Below are positions 28,306-37,247 of a stretch of DNA of 64,000 nucleotides, in pieces. The stretch is from positions 2,790,001 through 2,854,000 of the forward strand of contig NZ_CP170554.1 of assembly GCF_042701255.1 (NCBI RefSeq), given 5' to 3'. The notes beneath the pieces were generated by a model, which worked only from the letters and a program-made list of their open reading frames with translations, did no database searches and was not told the origin of the DNA. Numbering within the stretch: position 1 is the first letter of the stretch; every line of letters starts with the position of its first letter. This DNA comes from Tahibacter sp042701255. Lineage in GTDB: Bacteria > Pseudomonadota > Gammaproteobacteria > Xanthomonadales > Rhodanobacteraceae. A program made the position numbers and the translations under genes.

Positions 28306-28765
28306 GAGTGGTGTCCACAAATCGCCGCCTCGAGCGGGTGTCCTGAAATCGTCCTCAAATCGCCGTCCTGAAATGGGGGGCGCCGAAAAGTGGATGTCCC
28401 GAAATCGCCGTCCCGAAATCGCCGCCCGTCCCAAGTGGATGTCCTGAAGCCATACCGCTCAGCCTGGATGTCCCGAATTCGCGCGAAGTCGTGGGTGTCC
28501 TGAAATCGCTGAAGCCGCTTCGGGATGGGCTTCCTGAAATAGCGACCACGTTTCAAAGTGGGTGTCCTGAAGTTGCACCCATCAAAGTGGATGTCCCGAA
28601 GTTGCGTCGCCGAAGTTGCGTCGAAGTCGCGCGCCAAAAGTGGGTGTCCTGAAGTCACCAAAAGTGGGTGTCCTGAAGTCACGGCCCTCAGAGTGGATGT
28701 CGTGAATTCGTGCCCGCCGAATTCGTGCCGAAGTCGCATCCGGGTGGATGTCCCTAAGTCAAATT
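28306..28765. repeat. Degenerate interspersed array of a ~20-bp motif (AAGTGGGTGTCCTGAAGTC), about 13 copies
   Basis: Copies of AAGTGG(G/A)TGTCC(T/C)GAA(G/A)T(C/T) occur with TGTCC cores at about 28312, 28339, 28395, 28440, 28469, 28496, 28530, 28563, 28592, 28645, 28669, 28698 and 28749. Spacing is mostly 24-34 bases or about twice that, as if a 25-30 bp unit had decayed. Spacings are often not multiples of three, so this is a DNA-level and not a protein repeat, although a minus-strand frame crosses it. It is not a CRISPR: repeats are degenerate and spacers short and uneven. Together with flanks it fills the gap 28191-29072, in which I see no gene. Confidence 0.85.
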
Positions 28766-29072
28766 TTCCCGCCGTCCCGGCCGCGCCGGCCGACATGAAG
28801 CCGGCGATCGCTTCATCACATTCCTGAACCGATGAGGCTTCATCGTTCGCGGCTCGAACCTGACGCTTTCCCACGCCGTTCTGCGCTTGGTTCCTCAGGG
28901 TCCATCGTCGTGGTTTCGCTCTCGACACCATGCCGGCGAAGGCATACCTTTCGGTATCGACAGCCGCCTGGGGAGGCGCGTCGACAATGCATCGCCACGG
29001 AACGTGTGCCGGCATCTCGCCGAGTCATGGCGGAATCGGCGTAACGCAAGTTCGTTGACTAGGGGAAAAATC

Positions 29073-32000
29073 GTGAATCGATTCGCGACTGCAATGGCGC
29101 GCACCGCCGCTGCTATGGCGTTGACCTTGTGCGTGGGCATGGTGTCGGCTCAGGCCAAGCCACCATCGAATGCGGGCATTACGCCCGGCGTGAAGGCCGC
29201 GCCGTCCGCCGTGCAGTTCGACGCCGTGCAGTTCGGCGAGGAACCGGTAAAAGGCGCGCAGCCGCTGCGTGTGGCCTCGCCGGCGCCGCCGGCGCCGCAC
29301 AGCTACGCGCCGCGGCCGTTCGGCCAGGGCTTTGTCGGCGAGGTGGAGCCCAACGGCACGCCCGCGACGGCCAGTCCGCTGGTAGGCACCAATCTCGTCG
29401 TGCACGCGAACCTGTTCCCGAACGGCGACATCGATTACTACTCGTTCCAGGCCAACGCCGGCGACCGCGTCTACGCGGCGATGATGACCGCGTTTTCCGC
29501 CGGCAGCAGCACTGACAGCCAGCTGACCCTGCTGGCCAGCGACGGCACCACGATCGTCGAGTTCGACGACGACAACGGCACTTTCGCCGCGCTGTCGTCC
29601 TCCATTGCCGGCGCGACGATCCCGACCACCGGCACCTATTACCTCAAGGTCAACGACTTCACCGCGGGCACGACCTCCGAGCGCGGCTACGAGCTGCACC
29701 TGCGCATCCAGTCCGCCGCGGATACGCCGACGCCGGAAGTCGAGAGCAACGACACGCCGGCGACGGCCAATCCGCTGCCGGCCAACGGCTGGGTCAGCGG
29801 CGCGCGCAATCCCGCGGCTGCGACCGAGCAGGACTGGTACAGCCTGAATCTCAACGCCGGCGACACGGTGTATCTGTCGCTGGATCTCGATCCCGAACGT
29901 GACGGCGTGACCTGGAACGGCCGCCTCGGCTTCGCGCTGTTCGGCGATGCGGGCAACCAGATTCTCGTCGTCGACGACGCCGGCACCGGCGACGTGTCGC
30001 CGAATCCGAACATCCCGTCGGAGGCCATGTTCTTCACGGTCAAGGATGCGGGCACCTATTTCGCGTTCGTCGATTCGGCCAGTGCCGCGGTCGGCGGACC
30101 GACCGCGACCTACCATCTCAGCGTCAGCGTGCATCCGGCCATGAACGAAGGCGTGAACTGCACGACGTATACGAGCACCGACGTGCCCAAGACCATCGGT
30201 CCGGGTACGGGTCTGGTCAGCTCGACGATCACCGTGCCGGGCAATCCGCGCATCGCCGACATCGACGTCGCGATCAATCTGAATCACGCGCTGATGCAGG
30301 ACGTCGACGTGCAGCTGCGCTCGCCGGCCGGCAACGACAACGGCCTGTTCACCGACATCGGTGCCGCCGCGACCGGCGGCCAGCAGCAGATGGACGTGGT
30401 GTTCGACGACGAGGCCGCCATCACGCCGAGCTTCACCGCGCTCAAGGGCGCGCAGCTCAAGCCCGAGAACAATTCCACGGCCGGCACGGCGAGCACGTCC
30501 GGCGCGTATCGTCTCGCGGCCTTCGACGGCGAGAACGCCGGCGGCACCTGGACCCTGGACATCCGCGACGACACCGCCGGCGCGAACGGCGGCACCTTGA
30601 ACTCCTGGGCCATCCGCATCTGCGAGGCACCGCCGCCGCCGACCTGTCCGCCGGGCTTCGCGACGGCGACCGTCTACAGCACCGACTTCGAATCCGGCGC
30701 CGCAGGTTTCACTCATTCCGGTGCGCAGGACGAATGGGAGCTCGGCCTGCCGGCCACGGTGGCCACGACGACGGCCAATCCGGTCGCGGCGTTCTCGACC
30801 TGCAACAGCGGCGTGAACTGCTGGAAGACCGATCTCGACAACACCTACAACGCCTCGTCCAACCAGGACCTGCTGTCGCCGTCCATCGACCTGACCGGCC
30901 TGGTGGCGCCGATCGTGGTGACCTGGGCACAGCGGCATCAGGTCGAGACGGCGAACTTCGATCACATGTTCGTCGACTACCAGCAGGTCGGTGGCGCGAC
31001 GCCGGTGCGTCTGTACGAATGGCTGGATCCGACGCCGATCAGCGCGTCGGCCGGCACCGGCAATCCGCAGAACAACATCGGCGGCAGCTACGGCTGGGGC
31101 GTGTTCTCGCGTCGCGCCGACGCGCTCGCCGGCTTGAATACCGAGCTGCGTTTCCATCTCGACAGCGACACCACCGTGAATTTCGGCGGCCTCGCGATCG
31201 ACGACGTCAGCGTGACCGGCTGCCGTGCGCAGAGCGCCGACCTGTCCATCACCAAGACCGACGGCGTGACCACGGCCACGCCGGGCGGCAGCGTCACCTA
31301 CACGATCACGGCGAGCAACGCCGGTCCCGACCCGGTGACCGGTGCGACCGTCGCCGACACGTTCCCGGCCGTGGAAACCTGCACCTGGACCTGCGTGGGC
31401 GCCGGTGGCGGCACCTGCACGGCTGCGGGCAGCGGCAACATCGCCGACTCGGTCAACCTGCCGGTCGGCGGCAGCGTCACCTACACGGCAAGCTGCGCGG
31501 TCTCGGCCGCAGCTACGGGCAGCCTGAGCAATACCGCGACGGTAACCGCGCCGATCACGGATCCCAACCCGGGCAACAACTCGGCGACCGACACCGACAC
31601 GCTTGCCGCGAGCGCCGATCTGGCCATCACCAAGACCGACGGCGTGACCACGGCCACGCCGGGCGGCAGCGTGACCTACACGATCACCTCGTCGAACGCC
31701 GGCCCTAGCAACGCACCCGGCTCCACGGTCGCCGACACCTTCCCGGCCAGCCTGACCTGCACCTGGACCTGCGTCGGCGCCGGCGGCGGCACCTGCACGG
31801 CGTCGGGCAGCGGCAACATCAGCGACACGGTCAATCTGCCGGCCGGCGGCAGCGTCACGCATACGGCGAGCTGCACGGTCTCGGCCAGCGCGAGCGGTAC
31901 CTTGAGCAATACGGCCACGGTCGCCGCACCGGGCGGCGTGACCGATCCGACGCCGGCCAACAACTCGGCGACCGACACCGACACGCTTGCCGCGAGCGCC

Positions 32001-34064
32001 GACCTGTCCATCACCAAGACCGACGGCGTCACGTCGGTCACGCCGGGCGGCAGCACCACATACACGATCACCGCGAGCAACGCCGGCCCGAGCAATGCGA
32101 CCGGCGCGACCGTGGCCGACACGTTCCCGGCCGCGGAAACCTGCACCTGGACCTGCGTCGGCGCCGGTGGCGGCACCTGCACCGCCTCGGGCAGCGGCAA
32201 TATTTCCAATACGGTGAATCTGCCGGCCGGCGGCAGCGTGACGTATACGGCGAGCTGCACGATCTCCGCGGCGGCAACGGGTTCGATCAGCAACACCGCG
32301 ACCGTGGCGGCACCGGGCGGCGTGACCGATCCGGCGCCGGGCAACAACTCGGCGACCGATACCGACACCGTGGCGGCGAGCGCCGACCTGTCCATCACCA
32401 AGACCGACGGCGTGACCTCGGCCACGGCCGGCGGCAGCGTCACGTACACGATCACCGCGAGCAACGCCGGTCCGAGCAATGCAACCGGCGCGACCGTGGC
32501 CGACACGTTCCCGGCCGTGCAGACCTGTACCTGGACCTGCGTCGGCGCCGGCGGCGGCACCTGTACCGCCTCGGGCAGCGGCAACATTTCCAATACGGTA
32601 AATCTGCCGGCCGGCGGCAGCGTGACGTATACGGCGAGCTGCGCGATCTCGGCGGCCGCAACGGGTTCGATGACGAACACGGCGACCGTAGCCGCGCCGG
32701 GCGGCGTGACCGATCCGGCGCCGGGCAACAACTCCGCGACCGACGTCGACGCGCTCGGTGCATCGGCGGATCTGGCCATCACCAAGACCGACGGCGTGAC
32801 CTCGGCGACGCCGGGCGGCAGCGTGACCTACACGATCACCGCGAGCAACGCCGGCCCGAGCAACGCGACCGGCGCGGTCGTCACCGACACGTTCCCGGCC
32901 GTGGAAACCTGCACCTGGACCTGCGTCGGCGCTGGCGGCGGCACTTGCACGGCCTCGGGCAGCGGCAACATCGCCAATACGGTGAACCTGCCGGTCGGCG
33001 GCAGTGTGACGTATACGGCGAGCTGCGCGATCTCGGCGGCGGCGACGGGTTCGGTCAGCAACACCGCGACCGTAGCGGCACCCGCGGGCGTCACCGACAC
33101 CAACCCCGGCAACAACAGCGCGACCGATACCGACACCCTGGGCGCCGTCGCCGATCTGTCCGTCACGAAGACCGACGGCGTGACCAGCGTCGTGGCCGGC
33201 GGCAGCACGATCTACACGATCGTCGCGAGCAACGCGGGTCCGAGCAGCGCAACCGGCGCGACCGTGACGGATACGTTCCCGGCCGTGGAAACCTGCACCT
33301 GGACCTGCGCGGGTGCGGCCGGCGGCACGTGTGCGGCGTCGGGCAGCGGCAACATCGCCGACAGCGTGACTCTGCCCAGCGGCGGCAGCGTGACCTATAC
33401 GGCCAACTGCGCCGTGTCCGCGGCGGCGACGGGTTCGATCAGCAATACCGCGTCGATCACCGCCCCGGCCGGCGTCAGCGATCCGACGCCGGGCAACGAC
33501 TCGGCAACGGATGTGGACACCGTCACCGCGGCACCGACGGCACGGCTCGTCGCCACCAAGACGGTGGCCTCCAGCGGCGGCAGCTACACGCCGGGTTCGG
33601 CGCTCACCTACACCATCGTGATCAACAACACCGGCACGGCGGCGCAGGCTGACAACACCGGCGACGAGTTCACCGACACCTTGCCGGCCGGTCTGACCCT
33701 GGTCTCGGCCGTGGCCACGTCCGGAACCGCGAGCACGGCCGGCAACATCGTGCACTGGAACGGCGCCGTGCCGGCCGGCGGCAGCGTGACGATCACGATC
33801 AACGCGACGATCAACACGTCGGCCAGCGGAACGATCAGCAACCAGGGCACGGTGTTCTTCGACGCAGACGCCAACGGCAGCAACGAGAGCAGCGCGCCGA
33901 CCGACGATCCGGCGGTCGGCGGCGGCGCCGATCCGACGACCTTCACCGTGGCCGGCCTGCCTGCCGTCATCGTGCCGGTGCCGGGCCTCGGCGGCTGGAC
34001 CATGCTGCTGCTGGTGCTCGGCCTCTGCGGCCTTGCCTGGCGGCGGCGTCTGCGGCTGATCTGA
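29073..34064 (+). CDS. Giant exported P-domain / DUF11-repeat protein with IPTL-CTERM sorting signal
   Basis: A 1663-residue protein from the GTG at 29073, preceded by AGGGGA at about six bases; ATG 29094 is the alternative. Signal peptide: MARTAAAMALTLCVGMVSAQA. Two PPC-type domains follow (GEVEPNGTPATASPL, EVESNDTPATANPL), then a proprotein-convertase P-domain (IADIDVAINLNHALMQDVDV ... GGTWTLDIRDD), a MAM/jelly-roll-like domain, and six nearly identical DUF11 repeats from about residue 720 (SADLSITKTDGVT each time) plus a divergent seventh. The C-terminus is an IPTL-CTERM signal: VPVPGLGGWTMLLLVLGL and a basic tail WRRRLRL. Such tails are recognised by an exosortase-family enzyme (XrtH type), which is not encoded here. 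It is probably a surface-displayed or secreted adhesin-like protein. A strong terminator follows. Confidence 0.9.
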   Translation: MNRFATAMARTAAAMALTLCVGMVSAQAKPPSNAGITPGVKAAPSAVQFDAVQFGEEPVKGAQPLRVASPAPPAPHSYAPRPFGQGFVGEVEPNGTPATASPLVGTNLVVHANLFPNGDIDYYSFQANAGDRVYAAMMTAFSAGSSTDSQLTLLASDGTTIVEFDDDNGTFAALSSSIAGATIPTTGTYYLKVNDFTAGTTSERGYELHLRIQSAADTPTPEVESNDTPATANPLPANGWVSGARNPAAATEQDWYSLNLNAGDTVYLSLDLDPERDGVTWNGRLGFALFGDAGNQILVVDDAGTGDVSPNPNIPSEAMFFTVKDAGTYFAFVDSASAAVGGPTATYHLSVSVHPAMNEGVNCTTYTSTDVPKTIGPGTGLVSSTITVPGNPRIADIDVAINLNHALMQDVDVQLRSPAGNDNGLFTDIGAAATGGQQQMDVVFDDEAAITPSFTALKGAQLKPENNSTAGTASTSGAYRLAAFDGENAGGTWTLDIRDDTAGANGGTLNSWAIRICEAPPPPTCPPGFATATVYSTDFESGAAGFTHSGAQDEWELGLPATVATTTANPVAAFSTCNSGVNCWKTDLDNTYNASSNQDLLSPSIDLTGLVAPIVVTWAQRHQVETANFDHMFVDYQQVGGATPVRLYEWLDPTPISASAGTGNPQNNIGGSYGWGVFSRRADALAGLNTELRFHLDSDTTVNFGGLAIDDVSVTGCRAQSADLSITKTDGVTTATPGGSVTYTITASNAGPDPVTGATVADTFPAVETCTWTCVGAGGGTCTAAGSGNIADSVNLPVGGSVTYTASCAVSAAATGSLSNTATVTAPITDPNPGNNSATDTDTLAASADLAITKTDGVTTATPGGSVTYTITSSNAGPSNAPGSTVADTFPASLTCTWTCVGAGGGTCTASGSGNISDTVNLPAGGSVTHTASCTVSASASGTLSNTATVAAPGGVTDPTPANNSATDTDTLAASADLSITKTDGVTSVTPGGSTTYTITASNAGPSNATGATVADTFPAAETCTWTCVGAGGGTCTASGSGNISNTVNLPAGGSVTYTASCTISAAATGSISNTATVAAPGGVTDPAPGNNSATDTDTVAASADLSITKTDGVTSATAGGSVTYTITASNAGPSNATGATVADTFPAVQTCTWTCVGAGGGTCTASGSGNISNTVNLPAGGSVTYTASCAISAAATGSMTNTATVAAPGGVTDPAPGNNSATDVDALGASADLAITKTDGVTSATPGGSVTYTITASNAGPSNATGAVVTDTFPAVETCTWTCVGAGGGTCTASGSGNIANTVNLPVGGSVTYTASCAISAAATGSVSNTATVAAPAGVTDTNPGNNSATDTDTLGAVADLSVTKTDGVTSVVAGGSTIYTIVASNAGPSSATGATVTDTFPAVETCTWTCAGAAGGTCAASGSGNIADSVTLPSGGSVTYTANCAVSAAATGSISNTASITAPAGVSDPTPGNDSATDVDTVTAAPTARLVATKTVASSGGSYTPGSALTYTIVINNTGTAAQADNTGDEFTDTLPAGLTLVSAVATSGTASTAGNIVHWNGAVPAGGSVTITINATINTSASGTISNQGTVFFDADANGSNESSAPTDDPAVGGGADPTTFTVAGLPAVIVPVPGLGGWTMLLLVLGLCGLAWRRRLRLI
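31236..33530 (+). repeat. DNA-level tandem repeats encoding six DUF11 domains (~375-384 bp each)
   Basis: Copies begin near 31236, 31611, 31995, 32378, 32765 and 33147, each with the same GACCTGTCC/GATCTGGCC-ATCACCAAG start. Long stretches are nearly identical at base level between copies, including synonymous sites, which implies recent duplication or gene conversion. Copy number is likely to vary between strains. Confidence 0.85.
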
Positions 34065-34086
34065 AACATCACCACATAGTCACTTC

Positions 34087-34116
34087 AGCGGCGCCTCAGG
34101 GCGCCGCTTTTTTTTC
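34087..34116 (+). terminator. Rho-independent terminator after the DUF11 giant gene
   Basis: A 9-bp stem AGCGGCGCC / GGCGCCGCT with TCAG loop followed by eight T. A textbook terminator, about 20 bases after the stop. Confidence 0.93.
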
Positions 34117-34332
34117 GGGGCTCTCGCGTCGGTGCTTCGGGCGGCGCGACGCGTCGGTGAACTGATCCAACCTCGTGTCGGCAACGCGGCAAGCGAGCCC
34201 GGCCCTTCGCTCGTCCAATTGACGCGAAGTGGACAATGCGCTTTCATGCGCACGGCACAACGAGGCGTCTTCCGGCGGCAACTCGTCGGAGACGCGGCCA
34301 CCGCTTCCGATGACGGCCGGCCGGGAGGTTGC

Positions 34333-37038
34333 ATGACGATGTCGGCTGATGCGCCGGATTTCCGCCGGATCTTCCAGGCAGTGCCCGGGCCGTATCTGGT
34401 CCTCGCACCGACCCTGCACATCGTCGCCGTCAGCAACGCCTATCTGCAGGCGACGAAGACCGAGCGCGACGCGATCCTCGGCCGCCATCTGTTCGAGGTG
34501 TTTCCCGACAATCCCGACGATCCGCAGGCCAGCGGCATGCGCAATCTGCGCATCTCGCTGCAGCGTGTGCTGGCCGATCGCGTGCCCGATGCGATGGCGG
34601 TGCAGAAATACGACATCCGCAAGCCCGAGTCCGAAGGCGGCGGTTTCGAGGAGCGCTACTGGAGTCCGGTCAACACGCCCGTGCTCGATCCCGACGGGTC
34701 GGTGAACTGCATCATCCATCGCGTCGAGGACGTCACCGATTTCGTGCGCGCGCGCCAGCATGGCAAGGAGCAGGCGCAGCTCGCCGAATCCCTGCGCGAG
34801 CGCGCCGATCGTTTCGAGGCGGAGATCTTCCAGCGTGCCGCGGAAGTCCAGGAAGCGAACCGGCGCCTGGAGTCGGCCAATCAGGAACTGTCGCGCCTGT
34901 ATGCAGCGAGCCGGGAGCTCGACGAACTCAAGACGCGCTTCTTCTCCAACGTCAGCCACGAGCTGCGCACGCCGCTGACCCTGATCCTCGGTCCGGTGGA
35001 GCGGCTGCTCGGCGCCGCCGGTCTGACCGAGGAGCAGCGCGGCTGGCTCGGAACCATGGCGCGCAATGCGCGCGCGCTGCTGCAGCACGTCAACGATCTG
35101 CTCGACGTCGCCAAGCTCGAAGCCGGCAAGATGGCCGTGCACGACGACGTCGTCGATCTGGGCCATCTGACGCGGCTGACGGCGGCGAATTTCGAATCGC
35201 TGGCCAAGGAACGCGGCATCGATTTCCGCATCGACGTGCCGGCGTCTCTGCGCGTGCGCACCGACGCCGAGAAAGTGCAGCGCATTCTCGTGAATCTGCT
35301 GGCCAACGCGTTCAAGTTCACGCCGGATGCGGGGCGGGTGCAGCTGCACCTGGCCTGGGAAGCCGGGCAGGGAAGGCTCGAGGTCGACGATTCCGGCCCC
35401 GGTGTGCCGGAGGCCCTGCGCGACGTCATCTTCGAACCGTTCCGTCAGGCCGAACAGGCGTCGACGCGACGTCACGGCGGCACCGGACTCGGTCTGGCCA
35501 TCGCGCGGGAATTCCTCGACCTGCTCGGCGGCTCGGTAACCGTCGGCGATTCCGCGCTCGGCGGTGCTGCGTTCCGCGTCGTGCTGCCGCTGATCGCCGC
35601 CGCGGCCGGGGAAACCCTGCTCGATGTCGCGAGCCTGCCGGCTGCGACGGTCGCACCACCGGAATCGCCGCGGCCTGCGCCGGCGCGCGACGGCGCCGCC
35701 GCGATTGCCGGCTCACGCGCACTGCCGCTGGTCCTCGTCGTCGAGGACAACCGCGAGATGCACGACTTCATCCGCGATTCGCTGCCGCCGCAGGTCGCGA
35801 GCATCGGCGCGTTCTCGGGGCGCGAAGGCGTGGCCGTCGCACTCGCTTCGAAGCCCGACCTCATCCTCAGCGACGTGATGATGCCGGACATGAGCGGCGA
35901 CGAGCTGGTCGTGGCGATTCGCGGCCGGCGCGAATTCGACAACGTCCCGATCATCCTGCTGACCGCCAAGGCCGACGACGAACTCAAGGTGCGCATGCTG
36001 CGCGGCGGCGCGCAGGATTTCCTGACCAAGCCCTTCCTCGTCGCCGAGCTCGTCGCGCGGGTGTCCAACCAGCTGGCCATCTCGCATACGCGCAGGATCC
36101 TGCAGGACGAACTCGCCAGCAGCGAGGCCGACGTGGCCGGGCTCGCGAAGGATCTCGCCGTGCGCAAGCGCGCGGTCGAGGACGCGCTGGACGAGCTGCG
36201 CGAGCGCGATGCCGCGCTGGCGCGGTTGAACGCCGAGCTCGAGCAGCGCGTCGTCGAGCGCACCGAACAGCTGACCGCGGCCAACCGCGATCTGGAAATC
36301 TTCTCCTATTCCGTATCGCACGAATTGCGCGCGCCGGTGCGGCACCTGATCGGCTTCAGCAAGCTGCTGCAGGATCGCTACGGCGAGCAGCTCGACGACG
36401 ACGCGCGCTCGTTCCTGCATTTCATCGCGCGCGGCGCGCGGCGCATGAACGAGCTCATGGATGCGCTGCTCGCGCTCGGTCGCGCCGGCCGCGCCGATCC
36501 GGCCTGGGGCGAGGTCGATCTGGACGAGCTCGTGGCCGAGGTGCGTGCCGAGCTCGGGCCCGACACGACGGATCGCCGCATCGAGTGGACCATCGGCCGG
36601 CTGCCGCGTGTGCAGGCCGACCGGCGGCTGCTGAAGGTCGTCGTCACCAATCTGCTGTCGAACGCGATCAAGTACAGCCGGACCCGGGACGTGACGAAGA
36701 TCGACGTCGGTCACGTCGACGCGGATCCGGACAGCTGCCACGTCTGGGTCCGCGACAACGGCGTCGGCTTCGATCCGCGCCATGCCGATCAGTTGTTCGG
36801 CGTATTCCGCCGGCTGCACAGCCAGGAGCAGTTCGAAGGCTCCGGCCTCGGCCTGGCCACGGCGCAGCGCATCCTGCAGAAGCATCGCGGCCGTCTCTGG
36901 GCCGAGTCGCAGCCCGGCGAGGGCGCGACGTTTCATTTCAGTCTCGGCGAATCGGCTCCGGTGTCGGCTGCAGCGTCGGTGGTCGCGGAAGATCCGCCGG
37001 CGCCTCCTTCGTCATCGGTCGACACGACGCGGCGCTGA
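34333..37038 (+). CDS. Soluble hybrid sensor: PAS - histidine kinase - receiver - second histidine kinase
   Basis: A 901-residue protein from the ATG at 34333 (MTMSADAPDFRRIFQAVP), with GGGAGG just upstream; the open frame extends to 34132 but lacks conserved sequence. There is no signal peptide or membrane helix. Residues about 10-140 are a PAS domain, then a coiled coil (about 145-195). The first HisKA has FFSNVSHELRTPL (His about 209), with ATPase boxes VNLLANAFKF, DSGPGVP and GTGLGLAIARE. A receiver follows (LVLVVEDNREMHDF; phospho-Asp in LILSDVMMPD near 514; KPF). After a second coiled coil come another HisKA (SYSVSHELRAPV, His about 663) and ATPase (VTNLLSNAIKYS, VRDNGVGF, GSGLGLATAQ). 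Two complete kinase modules suggest an internal relay sensing a cytoplasmic cue. No output regulator is adjacent. Confidence 0.9.
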   Translation: MTMSADAPDFRRIFQAVPGPYLVLAPTLHIVAVSNAYLQATKTERDAILGRHLFEVFPDNPDDPQASGMRNLRISLQRVLADRVPDAMAVQKYDIRKPESEGGGFEERYWSPVNTPVLDPDGSVNCIIHRVEDVTDFVRARQHGKEQAQLAESLRERADRFEAEIFQRAAEVQEANRRLESANQELSRLYAASRELDELKTRFFSNVSHELRTPLTLILGPVERLLGAAGLTEEQRGWLGTMARNARALLQHVNDLLDVAKLEAGKMAVHDDVVDLGHLTRLTAANFESLAKERGIDFRIDVPASLRVRTDAEKVQRILVNLLANAFKFTPDAGRVQLHLAWEAGQGRLEVDDSGPGVPEALRDVIFEPFRQAEQASTRRHGGTGLGLAIAREFLDLLGGSVTVGDSALGGAAFRVVLPLIAAAAGETLLDVASLPAATVAPPESPRPAPARDGAAAIAGSRALPLVLVVEDNREMHDFIRDSLPPQVASIGAFSGREGVAVALASKPDLILSDVMMPDMSGDELVVAIRGRREFDNVPIILLTAKADDELKVRMLRGGAQDFLTKPFLVAELVARVSNQLAISHTRRILQDELASSEADVAGLAKDLAVRKRAVEDALDELRERDAALARLNAELEQRVVERTEQLTAANRDLEIFSYSVSHELRAPVRHLIGFSKLLQDRYGEQLDDDARSFLHFIARGARRMNELMDALLALGRAGRADPAWGEVDLDELVAEVRAELGPDTTDRRIEWTIGRLPRVQADRRLLKVVVTNLLSNAIKYSRTRDVTKIDVGHVDADPDSCHVWVRDNGVGFDPRHADQLFGVFRRLHSQEQFEGSGLGLATAQRILQKHRGRLWAESQPGEGATFHFSLGESAPVSAAASVVAEDPPAPPSSSVDTTRR

Positions 37039-37247
37039 CGGCCGCGCACCTGCGGTCAGACCGACCGGGTCGTTGCGCGCGACCGGCGATTCGCTTCGAC
37101 CACTGCGCGCAACCGGAAACGCGGTGCAGGCTGCGACGCCGATCGCGCTGAGAGATTCCGCGGCCAGCCGGCACCGACAAGCAGCGGACGGCGTAGCCCG
37201 TGGCGGCAGTCGCCAGGTCCGCGCACCCCGCGCTTCGGAGGCATGGC

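Noticed and set aside
28306..28765. Possible CRISPR array
   Set aside because: Repeats are degenerate, spacers are short and of uneven length, and no cas genes are in the window.
28263..29015. 250-residue minus-strand frame across the degenerate array, with repeated FRTPTL/GHPLL-like words
   Set aside because: The spacing of the DNA motif is often not a multiple of three, so the repeat is not kept in one reading frame. The protein has no recognisable domain.
29025..33755. 1576-residue minus-strand open frame opposite the DUF11 giant
   Set aside because: Its repeats simply mirror the DUF11 DNA repeats; the sense frame has a signal peptide, known domains and a sorting tail.
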